A stretch of 64,000 nt of DNA from Chromatiales bacterium (GCA_014762505.1 JABURS010000042.1:206877-270876); one strand, 5' to 3'. Shown: positions 24,366 through 33,544, numbered from the stretch's first letter. The notes: generated by a model not told the origin, from the sequence alone. Translations and numbers: made by a program.

Positions 24366-25730
24366 ATGAGAACCGCAGCTCTCAAGTTCGAAGCCGTTTC
24401 CAGCGATGCATTCGAGCCGCGTGCGTTCGAGGTCTATACGGAACGACATCTGGACCGCATCAAGCCGCTGGAAAGATTGCCGGAAGCACAACGTTTCGAG
24501 ATGCAGGTCGTGGCGAGCGTCCTGCCGTTTCGTGTCAACCAGTACGTGATCGACGAACTGATCGACTGGGACAATATCCCGGATGATCCGATCTTCCAGC
24601 TCACCTTTCCCCAGAAGGGCATGCTGAACGAAACCGACTTCGAGCGCATGGCCGCCCTGCATCGGGCCGGCGCCGAGAAGAAGGAGATCCAGGCACTGGC
24701 CAGCGAGATCCGTGCCGGCCTCAATCCCCATCCGGCCGGGCAGATGGAGCTCAACCTGCCCAGGATCAACGGCGAGGTGATCAACGGCCTGCAGCACAAG
24801 TACCGCGAGACGGTGCTGTTCTTCCCCGCTCAGGGGCAGACCTGCCATTCCTACTGCACCTTCTGTTTCCGCTGGGCACAGTTCGTGGGCGACAAGGAGC
24901 TGCGCATCGCCAGCCGCGAGGCCGACACCATGATGGCCTATCTGCGCGAGCACCCGCAGGTCACCGACCTGCTGCTCACCGGCGGCGATCCGATGGTGAT
25001 GAAGACCAAAAACCTCAAGCAGTATCTCGAACCCCTGCTGGAAGAGGATCTCGGTCACGTACAGACCGTGCGCATCGGCACCAAGGCACTGACCTTCTGG
25101 CCCTATCGCTTCGTGACCGATCCCGACGCCGAGGAACTGCTGGACCTGCTTGCCCGCCTGGTCCAGTCGGGCAAGCATGTGGCGCTGATGGCGCATTTCA
25201 ACCACTGGCGCGAGATGGATACCGATATCTGTCGCGAGGCGATTCGCCGCATCCGCGCCACCGGCGCGCAGATCCGCAGCCAGGGCCCGCTCATTGCACA
25301 CATCAACGACAATGCCGACGACTGGGCGCGCATGTGGCGCGAGCAGGTACGTCTGGGCATCATCCCGTATTACATGTTCGTGGAGCGCGATACCGGTGCG
25401 AAGTGCTACTTCGAGGTGCCACTCGCCAGGGCCTGGCACATCTACCGCGACGCCATGCAGCAGGTCTCGGGACTGGCGCGCACCGCCCGTGGGCCATCCA
25501 TGAGCGCCGGTCCGGGCAAGATCGAGATCCAGGGGGTCACCGAGATCAACGGCGAGAAGGTCTTCGCCCTGCGCTTCATCCAGGGCCGTAACCCGGACTG
25601 GGTGCAACGACCGTTTTTCGCCCGCTACGACGAAGAAGCCACCTGGCTCGACGATCTCAAGCCCGCCTTCGGTGAAGAGAAGTTCTTCTTCGAGGACGAG
25701 TATCGGGAGATCACCAGCCGGATCGGCTGA
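24366..25730 (+). CDS. KamA family radical SAM protein (lysine 2,3-aminomutase-like)
   Basis: 454-aa radical SAM protein related to lysine 2,3-aminomutase. The cluster cysteines are C160, C164 and C167 (CHSYCTFC). The SAM-binding GGDPM motif follows near 207, and the candidate PLP lysine is K385 in MSAGPGKIEIQG. The residue seven before that lysine is serine, where the clostridial lysine enzyme has Asp330 that binds the substrate epsilon-amino group, so lysine is unlikely to be the substrate. It is much longer than EpmB (about 340 aa). A GAGGTGG ribosome site precedes the ATG. A terminator follows. Confidence 0.88.
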   Translation: MRTAALKFEAVSSDAFEPRAFEVYTERHLDRIKPLERLPEAQRFEMQVVASVLPFRVNQYVIDELIDWDNIPDDPIFQLTFPQKGMLNETDFERMAALHRAGAEKKEIQALASEIRAGLNPHPAGQMELNLPRINGEVINGLQHKYRETVLFFPAQGQTCHSYCTFCFRWAQFVGDKELRIASREADTMMAYLREHPQVTDLLLTGGDPMVMKTKNLKQYLEPLLEEDLGHVQTVRIGTKALTFWPYRFVTDPDAEELLDLLARLVQSGKHVALMAHFNHWREMDTDICREAIRRIRATGAQIRSQGPLIAHINDNADDWARMWREQVRLGIIPYYMFVERDTGAKCYFEVPLARAWHIYRDAMQQVSGLARTARGPSMSAGPGKIEIQGVTEINGEKVFALRFIQGRNPDWVQRPFFARYDEEATWLDDLKPAFGEEKFFFEDEYREITSRIG

Positions 25731-25751
25731 GTCGGTGCCCGCTTCCTTCTC

Positions 25752-25779
25752 AAGGCCGCGTCTTCACGCGGCCTTTCTT
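25752..25779 (+). terminator. Intrinsic terminator after the KamA-like gene
   Basis: AAGGCCGCGT (25752-25761) pairs perfectly with 25766-25775 around CTTC, followed by a pyrimidine-rich TCTTCT. It separates the radical SAM gene from bioA. Confidence 0.75.
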
Positions 25780-25832
25780 CTGGGCGACACTTTCACTAGC
25801 ATCCCCGCGATGGACCATCACGAAAAGAGAGC

Positions 25833-27191
25833 ATGAACGTGACCTCCAACCAGAGCATCACCCAACGCGACCTGCGGCACGTCTGGCACCCCTGCACGCA
25901 AATGAAGGATCACGAACAGCTGCCGCTGATACCAATCCGGCGAGGGGAGGGGGTATGGCTGGAGGACTATGACGGCAACCGCTACATCGACGCCGTGAGT
26001 TCCTGGTGGGTCAACCTGTTCGGCCACGCCAACCCGTATATCAACCGGGCCATCCGCGAGCAGCTCGAGCAGCTCGAGCATGTCATCCTGGCCGGCTTCA
26101 CGCACGAGCCGGTGGTGCGTCTGTCCGAACGCCTGGTGGAGATCACCCCGCCGGGCCTGGCGCACTGCTTTTATGCCGACAATGGCTCGTCGGCCGTGGA
26201 AGTGGCGCTGAAGATGAGCTTCCACTACTGGCGCAACGTGGGCAAACCGCAGAAGACCCGTTTCGTCTGCCTGAGCAACAGCTATCATGGCGAGACGCTG
26301 GGCGCACTGGCGGTGGGCGACGTGGCACTTTACAAAAGCACCTACGAACCACTGTTGCTCAAGGCCATCACCGTGCCCGGGCCGGATTGCTATCACCGCG
26401 AACCCGGCCAGTCCTGCGCCGAGCATGCACGACACATGTTCGAACACATGGAGCGCACCCTCGAGGAGCGGCACGAGGAGATCTGTGCCGTGATCGTCGA
26501 GCCGCTGGTGCAGTGTGCCGGCACCATGCGCATGTACGACCCGGAATACCTGCGCCTGCTGCGCGAGGCCTGCGACCGCTACGGCGTGCACCTCATCGCC
26601 GACGAGATCGCCGTGGGTTTCGGTCGCACGGGGACGCTGTTCGCCTGCGAGCAGGCTGACGTCACCCCGGACTTCATGTGTCTCTCCAAGGGGCTGACCG
26701 CCGGCTACCTGCCGCTGTCGGTCACGCTCACCACGCAGCAGGTGTATGCGGCCTTCTACGACGACTACGAACGGCTCACCGCGTTCCTGCACTCGCATTC
26801 CTATACCGGCAACCCGCTCGCCTGTGCGGCGGCGAACGCCACGCTGGATCTCTTCGAGAAAGAGGATGTCATCGGCAACAATCGTCGACTGGCGCAGGTC
26901 ATGCACGATGCCACGGCACACCTCGAGGACCATCCGCACGTGGCCGAGGTACGTCAGACGGGAATGATACTCGCGGTGGAACTGGTCAGGGACAAGGCGA
27001 CACGCGAACCCTATCCCTGGCAGGAACGACGCGGCCTGCGCATCTATCGCCACGCGCTCGCCAACCAGGCGCTGTTGCGCCCCTTGGGCCATGTCAGCTA
27101 CCTGATGCCGCCCTACGTTATCGACGAGGACCAGATTCATCACCTGGCGAAGGTGATGCATGAAGGAATCGACCTGGCCTGCCGGGACTGA
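25833..27191 (+). CDS. bioA: Adenosylmethionine--8-amino-7-oxononanoate aminotransferase BioA
   Basis: Class III PLP aminotransferase (452 aa) that makes 7,8-diaminopelargonic acid in biotin synthesis using SAM as amino donor. Diagnostic BioA features are HVWHPCTQMKDHE at the N-terminus, the tryptophan pair in VSSWWVNLFGHANP and the PLP lysine in MCLSKGLTAGYLPLSVTL. The aspartate in IADEIAVGFGRTG contacts the cofactor. A GAGAGC ribosome site precedes the ATG. No other bio gene is in the window. Confidence 0.93.
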   Translation: MNVTSNQSITQRDLRHVWHPCTQMKDHEQLPLIPIRRGEGVWLEDYDGNRYIDAVSSWWVNLFGHANPYINRAIREQLEQLEHVILAGFTHEPVVRLSERLVEITPPGLAHCFYADNGSSAVEVALKMSFHYWRNVGKPQKTRFVCLSNSYHGETLGALAVGDVALYKSTYEPLLLKAITVPGPDCYHREPGQSCAEHARHMFEHMERTLEERHEEICAVIVEPLVQCAGTMRMYDPEYLRLLREACDRYGVHLIADEIAVGFGRTGTLFACEQADVTPDFMCLSKGLTAGYLPLSVTLTTQQVYAAFYDDYERLTAFLHSHSYTGNPLACAAANATLDLFEKEDVIGNNRRLAQVMHDATAHLEDHPHVAEVRQTGMILAVELVRDKATREPYPWQERRGLRIYRHALANQALLRPLGHVSYLMPPYVIDEDQIHHLAKVMHEGIDLACRD

Positions 27192-27284
27192 ATTGGGCGA
27201 TGGGCGTGAAAGCCCTCTGTGGCTAAACTGGTGTAGGCGCCCCGCGCCATCCACGGTTTACGCCCTCATCCCTCGATCATCCCG

Positions 27285-27359
27285 ATAGGGCGGCCCGTGG
27301 CCGCCGCTGGACGAACGGTGGCGAAGCGGCATGCGCACGGCGGCCATGGGCCACCCTAT
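27285..27359. repeat. REP-like inverted repeat after bioA
   Basis: ATAGGGCGGCCCGTGGCCGC (start of the left arm at 27285-27306) and its near-complement at 27338-27359 form 22-bp arms with two mismatches around a 31-bp centre. A related palindrome occurs at 49668-49688 next to folD. In both places a copy of CTGTGACCTCTGTGGC is nearby (27404-27419 and 49642-49657). It looks like a dispersed intergenic repeat; the 241 bp between bioA and the next gene hold nothing else. Confidence 0.65.
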
Positions 27360-27432
27360 GATGGGCTGTGACAAAAGGTGGGATGAGAAAAAAGCGGTTT
27401 CCCCTGTGACCTCTGTGGCTCGAAAATGAAGC

Positions 27433-27831
27433 CTATAGCGTGGGATGGCGGTTGCCCGCGTGGGTCTGTTCGTGGCGCTGCTGGCAGTCCAGGCAGCGCT
27501 TGGCCGTGGGGTAGGCCTCAAGGCGGGGCTTGTCGATGGATACACCGCAATCGACGCATTCGCCATAGGTCTGCCGTTCGATGCGGCGCAGCGCATTCTC
27601 GATGTCGTGGAGCTCCTCGATGTGCCGCTCCATGGCGGCGATGTTGAGGTCGACCAGCAGGTCGGCGACGGATTCCTCTTCAAGGTCGTGCACCCGGCCG
27701 GCCAGGTCGACGAAGTGCTGCTCCTGTTGTTCCAGCAGGATCGTGCGGATGTCCTCCAGCAGATCCTTGCGGCGGGCTTCCAGCAGGCGGCGGAAATGAC
27801 TGCGATCTTGTTCGCTGATGTCTGTCGGCAT
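27433..27831 (-). CDS. DksA/TraR family zinc-finger protein
   Basis: 132-aa DksA-like protein. A helical hairpin (residues about 5-90, rich in charged heptads) precedes a C4 zinc finger with CVDCG and CLDCQ (C-x2-C, 17 residues, C-x2-C). DksA-type proteins insert into the RNA polymerase secondary channel. The coiled-coil tip here reads DLLVDLNIAAMERH and does not show the classic DxxDxA of DksA, so it is more likely a relative with a different partner or activity. It is read in the same direction as the next two small genes. Confidence 0.82.
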   Translation of the reverse strand: MPTDISEQDRSHFRRLLEARRKDLLEDIRTILLEQQEQHFVDLAGRVHDLEEESVADLLVDLNIAAMERHIEELHDIENALRRIERQTYGECVDCGVSIDKPRLEAYPTAKRCLDCQQRHEQTHAGNRHPTL

Positions 27832-27894
27832 ACGGTCTCTGTGGGTCAGGTGATGGGGGTGGCGGGCGGGGCAGAGCCCTTCAGGCCCTGGCGA

Positions 27895-28119
27895 TCACTC
27901 GCTGCGGCGTATCCAGAGCCCATGGTGACAGCGCAGGATGTCCTGGCCGCTGCGTATCTCCTCGCCATGGCCAAATCCCTGGTCGTTGAAATAGCAAACG
28001 ATGTCCCCCGGCATTTGCTGGCTCAGGGCCTCGGTCTCCTCATCGAGTTCGTCCGCGATCGGCGAGGTACGGCGTTCCGGGTCCGGCGCGCCGACGTCCG
28101 GCAGCTGGGTCGTTGCCAT
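27895..28119 (-). CDS. Small conserved-looking protein, function unknown
   Basis: 74-aa acidic protein starting MATTQLPDVGAPDPERR. The C-terminal half, with PGDIVCYFNDQGFGHGEEI and ILRCHHGLWIRR, looks folded and contains two cysteines and two histidines that could bind a metal. I do not recognise the family. It sits between the DksA-like gene and the DUF6763-like gene in the same direction, and codon use matches the neighbours. Confidence 0.5.
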   Translation of the reverse strand: MATTQLPDVGAPDPERRTSPIADELDEETEALSQQMPGDIVCYFNDQGFGHGEEIRSGQDILRCHHGLWIRRSE

Positions 28120-28210
28120 GAGTTGTCCTCGGATAATTGACTATCGCTATCCTGAACCTGCACAGAGTCACTGGCAATGACGCATGTCATCTGCAGTCGG
28201 GATTTTCCAT

Positions 28211-28522
28211 TCAGGATTCCGACTGCAACATGCGCAGGGCGCGCTGCGAGGCGTCCCAGTCGCTGGTGCCCAGCTCGGTTTCCGTGTAACCGAGGTCGTC
28301 GGGTTCGATGTCGTCCATCGGACCCGTCCAGTCCTCGGGCTCGGCAATCGCCTCGATGGGCAGCAGGAACCAGTCGGTAAGCTCGAATTCCTCGATATCG
28401 CCATCGAAGTACTGGGCCTCCACGATCCCCGCGTCCTCGTCGACGGCGACCACCTCGAAGCGTTCACGCTTGTCCAGGCGGCGATACCACTGACCGATTT
28501 CCGGATTGGTCTCATGAATCAT
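28211..28522 (-). CDS. DUF6763-like small acidic protein
   Basis: 103-aa acidic protein starting MIHETNPEIGQWYRRLDKR. The core FEVVAVDEDAGIVEAQYFDG, then EDWTGPMDDIEPDDLGYTE, resembles a conserved gammaproteobacterial family of unknown function that I recall as DUF6763. It has no membrane segment and no catalytic motif. The second upstream small gene in this run reads away from the divergent ribonucleotide reductase gene. Confidence 0.7.
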   Translation of the reverse strand: MIHETNPEIGQWYRRLDKRERFEVVAVDEDAGIVEAQYFDGDIEEFELTDWFLLPIEAIAEPEDWTGPMDDIEPDDLGYTETELGTSDWDASQRALRMLQSES

Positions 28523-28670
28523 TCAGCACCTCCCTGACCGCATTGGTTCTGGAATCCAATACGTGTCTGTACTTAATTAGCACGTCGGGCGACACCCTGC
28601 ACACGGGCCATGTCTCGCGCGTGTAAACTCATGACAAATCAAAGTACTGGCCACACGGAGGGAATGGCAC

Positions 28671-30506
28671 ATGGGAACCGGCGCGGCAAGAGGGGAGGAA
28701 ACGGCACGACTGGCGGAGACCCTGTGGCGGGAAAAATACCGCGTGCCGGGAGAGCAGGGTATCGAAGACAGCTGGCGCCGGGTCGCGCAGGCCCTGGCTG
28801 CGTGCGAGCGCGGCGAGGCACAGGAACACTGGGCGATGCGTTTCTTCGCCCTGCTCGCCGATTACCGGTTCCTGCCGGGCGGCCGGATACTCGCCAATGC
28901 AGGTCGCGAGGGCAGCCAGACGCTCTTCAACTGCTTCGTCATGGACCGTATCGACGACTCCATGGCCGGCATCTTCCGCGTGCTCGGCGAAAGTGCCCTG
29001 ACCATGCAGCAGGGCGGGGGCATCGGCGTCGATTTTTCCACCCTGCGACCTGCGGGGGCACCGGCCTCCAGCACCGGGGGACGGGCCTCGGGGCCGGTCT
29101 CCTTCATGCAGGTCTGGGAGAGCATGTGCGCCACCCTGCTGGAAACCAGCGCCCGGCGCGGGGCCATGATGGCCACGCTGCGCTGCGATCACCCGGATAT
29201 CGAGGCCTTCATCGAGGCCAAGCGGCGCCCCGGCATCCTGAGCCACTTCAATCTCTCCGTCCTGGTCACGGATGCCTTCATGCAGGCCGTCGAGGCAGGG
29301 GAGGGCTGGCCGCTGGTCTTTCCCGATCCGCAACACGGACGCTGGCCGGACCGGCCGCACGTCGAACGCAACTGGCCCGGATACGCACAGCCGGTGGCCT
29401 GCGCCGTCCTCGGCGAGATCCCTGCGAGCCGGCTCTGGCAACACCTGCTGCAGGCCAGCCATGAGAGCTCCGAGCCCGGCGTGCTCTTCATCGACCGGAT
29501 CAATGCCGAGAACAACCTCGCGGCGATCGAGCAGATCAGCGCCACCAATCCCTGCGGCGAGGTGCCGTTGCCGCCCCATGGCGCCTGCTGCCTGGGCTCG
29601 TTCAACCTCACACGCTTCGTGGAGGCGCCCTTTACCGACTCGGCCCGGCTGGACCTGGAGGCCATGGCCGCCCAGGTGCCGGTCGCCGTGCGTCTGCTCG
29701 ACAACGTCATCGATCTCTCGCCGTACCCGCTGCCGGCCCAGCAGGCCCATGCCCAGGCCACGCGCCGTCTGGGGCTTGGCATCACGGGGCTGGCCGATGC
29801 CTTGATTATGTTAAATATCCCTTACGACGCCCCGGCCGCACGCCACCTGGCCAGCCGGGTGATGCAGGTCCTGCGGGATGCGGCCTACCAGGCCTCTGTC
29901 GCACTGGCACGCGAGAAAGGTCCCTTTGCACGCTGTGCCGAGGCCGGGCTTCCCGAACGGCCCTTCGTGCAGCGCCTGCCCGGGGAATTGCGCACAGCCA
30001 TCGCGCGCTACGGGTTGCGCAACAGCCACTTGCTGGCCATCGCGCCTGCCGGGAGCATCAGCCTCCTGGCCGGCAACATCTCCAGCGGCATCGAGCCGGT
30101 CTATGCGGTCGATGCCGAGCGGCGCGTGCGTGACCACCGCGGCGATCCCGTACGCTGGCGTGTCACGGATGCAGCCGTCATGGCCTGGCGGGAACAGACG
30201 GGCAACGACAGAGGCCAGCCGCCGGCCTGCGTGACCGCCGCCGAGATTGTGCCCGAGGCTCACATCGCCATGCAGGCCTGCCTGCAGGAATTCGTCGACA
30301 ACGCGATCTCGAAGACGGTGAATGTCCCGACGGACATCGACTTCGAAACCTACGGTGCGATCTATGTCTCTGCCTACCGGGCAGGCGCGAAGGGTTGCAC
30401 GACATACCGTCCGGGCGGCAGCCGGGATGCCATCCTGCAACCGGGCGACGGGGTGAGTGCCTGCTGCGGGATACCGGGGATACCGCCTGCCGTCCCGGCC
30501 GTATAA
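28671..30506 (+). CDS. nrdJ: Adenosylcobalamin-dependent (class II) ribonucleotide reductase
   Basis: Class II ribonucleotide reductase, 611 aa, which makes deoxyribonucleotides using adenosylcobalamin and works with or without oxygen. The N-terminal active-site cysteine is C88 (TLFNCFVMDRID). The catalytic loop NPCGEVPLPPHGACCLGSF gives the thiyl cysteine near 295 and its glutamate. ISKTVNVP and KGCTTYRPGG close the barrel. A CysCys pair near residue 596 (SACCGIPG) could be the redox shuttle pair. The ATG at 28671 follows an excellent GGAGGG site; no ATP-cone is present. Confidence 0.92.
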   Translation: MGTGAARGEETARLAETLWREKYRVPGEQGIEDSWRRVAQALAACERGEAQEHWAMRFFALLADYRFLPGGRILANAGREGSQTLFNCFVMDRIDDSMAGIFRVLGESALTMQQGGGIGVDFSTLRPAGAPASSTGGRASGPVSFMQVWESMCATLLETSARRGAMMATLRCDHPDIEAFIEAKRRPGILSHFNLSVLVTDAFMQAVEAGEGWPLVFPDPQHGRWPDRPHVERNWPGYAQPVACAVLGEIPASRLWQHLLQASHESSEPGVLFIDRINAENNLAAIEQISATNPCGEVPLPPHGACCLGSFNLTRFVEAPFTDSARLDLEAMAAQVPVAVRLLDNVIDLSPYPLPAQQAHAQATRRLGLGITGLADALIMLNIPYDAPAARHLASRVMQVLRDAAYQASVALAREKGPFARCAEAGLPERPFVQRLPGELRTAIARYGLRNSHLLAIAPAGSISLLAGNISSGIEPVYAVDAERRVRDHRGDPVRWRVTDAAVMAWREQTGNDRGQPPACVTAAEIVPEAHIAMQACLQEFVDNAISKTVNVPTDIDFETYGAIYVSAYRAGAKGCTTYRPGGSRDAILQPGDGVSACCGIPGIPPAVPAV

Positions 30507-30569
30507 GTACGCATAATCTATATTATGTTAAATGTTATGGACGCGGATCATCAGCGCTCGAGGTTGTCG

Positions 30570-31070
30570 TCAGGTGCCGGTGTGAATACTGCCCCCCTGC
30601 CTCGTGTCAGCGCTGCCGGTCTGCGCGACAAGCGACTCCAGTGCCTCGCGCAGTCGCTGCGTCTCACGCTCCAGGTCATGCAGGGCCCAGGGTAGCCGAT
30701 CGTCGTCCTGTTTCCGCCAGGCGATACGCAGGCCGGCCACCAGGTCCGCCAGGCGCGCCTCTTCGAGTTCTGTCGCGAGGCGCTCCAGGCCATCCAGCGC
30801 CGGCCCGGCGGACTCGGCGTCTGGCGACTCGTGAAGCCGGCTCATGTGCAATTCGATCTCATCCATGACGCTGCGAGCCACCAGATCGACTGCCTGAGGG
30901 GTAAGGCTCGTCACCTGGCGGGCGACGAGGGAAAGGAAACGTTCCCTGAAGACACGGTGCGGCTGCCCTGCCCGCTCTCCAGGCTGCGTCTCCGGAAGCG
31001 GCATGGGCAAACGCCCCAGCCAGCGGGTGAGCACCCGCTGCAGGTCGGCCTTGCTCAGGGGCTTTTCCAT
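30570..31070 (-). pseudogene. 3' fragment of a response-regulator gene split by the transposon
   Basis: 166 codons starting at MEKPLSKADLQRVLTRWLG, which is the end of a receiver domain (lysine of the KP motif and the last helix), followed by a helical region of about 140 residues of unknown fold, possibly an Hpt-like module. The 5' part lies 14.8 kb away at 45857-46405. Removing the transposon plus one GAAAT copy joins the halves in frame as GMNDF-MEKPLS, giving 349 aa. The fragment has a native ATG at its new 5' end but no evident promoter, so expression is doubtful. Confidence 0.88.
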
Positions 31071-31075
31071 GAAAT
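31071..31075. repeat. Target-site duplication, left copy (GAAAT)
   Basis: GAAAT directly before the left terminal repeat; the same five bases directly follow the right terminal repeat at 45857-45861. Five base pairs is the normal duplication for Tn3-family elements. Confidence 0.93.
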
Positions 31076-31113
31076 GAGGGTCGGCAACGATTACTTCATT
31101 AAACAGCCAGATG
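31076..31113 (+). repeat. Left terminal inverted repeat of the transposon
   Basis: 38 bp beginning GAGGGTCGGCAACGATT and running to CAGCCAGATG. It matches the right end at 33 positions; mismatches are at 18, 22, 24, 35 and 37. The outer five bases are GAGGG rather than the GGGGT/GGGGG common in this family. Confidence 0.93.
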
Positions 31114-31248
31114 GTCGTTTATTGGTCAGAATCAGATCCTGCGGTTTCAGTCCTCTTGAGTCCTTGCAAGTGTAGGTTTTCGTACAAAAGCGCTAACCTG
31201 CCATTTTCCTTGTGGAAGAACCTCCAAATTTGACAAGTTTGACCATAA

Positions 31249-32298
31249 TTATAGCGAACCCTGGAGCTGTTTAAATTGCCCCTGGATCACCGCCTTTTCC
31301 TGAAGAATTGCTTTGTTCTCGTCGGTCAGATACGTCACTTTATCCTGTGTGGTTTTCAATTCGGTTTTGGTGGCCTCCAAAGCCTGTGATAACACGGCCA
31401 CTTCCTTATCGACTTCTGCTTTCTGAACAGTGAGAGCAGATATTTTTTCTGCCAATTGCTCATTTTTATGCTGGTTTTTCCGGTTCTTCGTCATGGCGTC
31501 TTCAAGGTCGCGTTTCAGCTTCTGGATATCATCTACCTTTCCGTTTAGGTCCCTGTTTAGCGTTGCATTGGCCTGTTCAAGTTTATCGGCATTGTTTTCT
31601 AACTGCGCATTGGCATCCAACAGCTCGGACGATCTTGACTCGGCCTGGGTGAGCCGGTGTTGCAGATCCAGGATCTGGTCTTTCAATCCCTGGTTAACCG
31701 AACGAAATTGTTCGCGCTCCTGTTGACGATCTTCGGCTGTTCGCTGCTGGTAATGCTCGAAATGGTCACGGATATCCCGGTTTTCCTGCTTGAGTTCCGT
31801 GACGGTTTCTTTCAAATCGGCGGTCCGGGCAATAGCCTCGTCCCGTTGCATCTCTGCCTTGGTCAGGTTGATGCGTGTATCTTCCAGAGCCTGAGTTTTC
31901 TGGTCTACTTCGTTGGTAAGTTGCCCGATCTGGATTTCTAAATCTTTCTGGCGGGCAGTGAGCTGCGTAATCGCGTTGCTGGCGTCGTCGAGCTTTTTCC
32001 GGAGATCTTCATTCAGCCCTTTGAACTCCTGTCGGGCCTGCTCGATGCGGTGGTCGGCCATCTGCTGCACTCGTTCGTGGAGAGATTTCACGACCTCCAC
32101 CAAGTCGCTCGGGAGTCCATTGGTATCGGCCGCGTCCCCGTTATCGGAACGCCAGCGCTTGAGTAGTGGCGCGATCGTGCTTTTGCTGCCGGTGCCCAAA
32201 TGTTCGCGCACCCGATCCACCGTAGGTTCTTGGCCTTTCGTTTTGATGGCTTCAGCGGCTTTGGCAACATCGTGGTAAGTGACTCCGGCGCGTGCCAT
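31249..32298 (-). CDS. tnpT: Cointegrate resolution protein T (KfrA-like coiled-coil protein)
   Basis: 349-aa protein. Residues about 1-60 resemble the KfrA N-terminal DNA-binding domain (VTYHDVAKAAEAIKTKG, REHLGTGSKSTIAPLLKRW). From about 85 to the end it is a continuous coiled coil rich in Q, E, K and L. In Tn4651-type transposons, TnpT binds the resolution site and stimulates the recombinase TnpS, and is divergent from it, exactly as here. It lies nearest the left end, with 135 bp of non-coding DNA between it and the repeat. Confidence 0.85.
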   Translation of the reverse strand: MARAGVTYHDVAKAAEAIKTKGQEPTVDRVREHLGTGSKSTIAPLLKRWRSDNGDAADTNGLPSDLVEVVKSLHERVQQMADHRIEQARQEFKGLNEDLRKKLDDASNAITQLTARQKDLEIQIGQLTNEVDQKTQALEDTRINLTKAEMQRDEAIARTADLKETVTELKQENRDIRDHFEHYQQRTAEDRQQEREQFRSVNQGLKDQILDLQHRLTQAESRSSELLDANAQLENNADKLEQANATLNRDLNGKVDDIQKLKRDLEDAMTKNRKNQHKNEQLAEKISALTVQKAEVDKEVAVLSQALEATKTELKTTQDKVTYLTDENKAILQEKAVIQGQFKQLQGSL

Positions 32299-32503
32299 AG
32301 GGATTTCCTCTCAGATTATTTGGTACCGTATTATGTATAACGTATTATTACATTATATTTATGATTTTCAAGACTAATTGAATTTCAAATATTAACTAAC
32401 GATAATGACCATTATCGTTGGTTATGATAATCAGGCATAATTTTTTCACTTGTAACGCCGGTACATAGCCGCCTTTTGAGCGACCGCGATAGGAATTCGA
32501 TTC
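32299..32503. promoter_or_regulatory. tnpT-tnpS intergenic region with candidate resolution site (rst)
   Basis: 205 bp, strongly AT-rich, between the divergent tnpT and tnpS starts. It contains an inverted repeat: TAACTAACGATAATG (32393-32407), 2-bp spacer, CATTATCGTTGGTTA (32410-32424), one mismatch in 15. In Tn4651 and Tn5041 the resolution site lies in this same interval and its core is an inverted repeat recognised by TnpS. The region must also hold both promoters; a near-repeat ACGTATTATTACATTATA lies upstream of tnpT. Confidence 0.7.
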
Positions 32504-33532
32504 ATGCACAGCAAACCACCCAAATTGACCACTGACTTATCATTACGTAATGAGCGATCATATCAGATTGCCCATCGGGAATCCGAAGCGCTGCGTCACT
32601 ATCTCCAGGCAGCCACCTCTGACAACACGCGCAAAGCGTATCGCTCGGCCATTCGCCAATTCGAAAAATGGGGTGGCCGACTGCCTACCGACAGGGATAC
32701 TGTCGTGCGCTATCTACTGATCAAAGCTGAATCTCTCAACCCTCGGACACTGGATCTCCACCTGACGGCCATCGGCCAATGGCACTACTACCAGGGAGTC
32801 GCTGATCCAGTAAAAGATCCTCTCGTGCGCAAAACGATGGAAGGCATCCGCCGCACTCACGGCCAACCCAAACGCAAAGCCAAGGCGCTGCGCCTGGAGC
32901 ACATCGCACAGATGGTAAAGCATCTCCAGCAACTACCAGATAGCAAGAAGAAGTATCGGGATATCGCACTGGTGCTAACGGGCTTCTTCGGGGCGTTTCG
33001 TCGCAGCGAGTTGCTCGCAATACAAGTCACGGACCTGGTGTGGGAGCCTGAGGGCTTGATCATTCGGCTGCCCCGTTCCAAGACCGATCAGCAAGCTACT
33101 GGCTTAGTGCGAGCCCTGCCTTTTGCAGGGAATCCAACCTGTTGTCCAGCCAGAGCAATAAAGCAATGGATGGATACCGCTGATATAGCGATTGGTCCGC
33201 TGTTTCGGCCGGTCAATCGCTGGGATCAGGTTCAAGCCAGGCAATTGAATCCTGGGGCAATCAATGATGTGCTCAAAACCCTTGGTAAAGCCTGTCAGTT
33301 CGATTTTGTCCCCGAACTGAGCAGTCACAGTTTTCGTCGCGGCCTCTCTACCTCGGCGGCTCGGGAACGCGTGGACTATGAACTGATTAAAAAGCAAGGA
33401 GGTTGGAAAAGTGATGCTACCGTTTGGGAGTACATTGAGGAAGGACAGCAGTTCAACAATAACGCGTCAGTCATTCTGATGGAAAAAATGAGTTTGCTGC
33501 TGAACGCTGAATCTCCAAAAAAGGGAAAGTAA
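32504..33532 (+). CDS. tnpS: Cointegrate resolution protein S (tyrosine recombinase)
   Basis: 342-aa tyrosine recombinase. Catalytic residues by motif: R166 or R167 (FFGAFRRSELLA), K193 (PRSKTDQQ), H275 and R278 (SHSFRRGLST), W301 (QGGWKSDA) and the nucleophile Y310 (VWEYIEEG). The N-terminal SAM-like domain (DNTRKAYRSAIRQFEKW) binds the core site. Together with TnpT it resolves the cointegrate formed by TnpA. An AGGA site lies 8 bp before the ATG. Confidence 0.9.
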   Translation: MHSKPPKLTTDLSLRNERSYQIAHRESEALRHYLQAATSDNTRKAYRSAIRQFEKWGGRLPTDRDTVVRYLLIKAESLNPRTLDLHLTAIGQWHYYQGVADPVKDPLVRKTMEGIRRTHGQPKRKAKALRLEHIAQMVKHLQQLPDSKKKYRDIALVLTGFFGAFRRSELLAIQVTDLVWEPEGLIIRLPRSKTDQQATGLVRALPFAGNPTCCPARAIKQWMDTADIAIGPLFRPVNRWDQVQARQLNPGAINDVLKTLGKACQFDFVPELSSHSFRRGLSTSAARERVDYELIKKQGGWKSDATVWEYIEEGQQFNNNASVILMEKMSLLLNAESPKKGK

Positions 33533-33544
33533 ACAGGATCGAAA

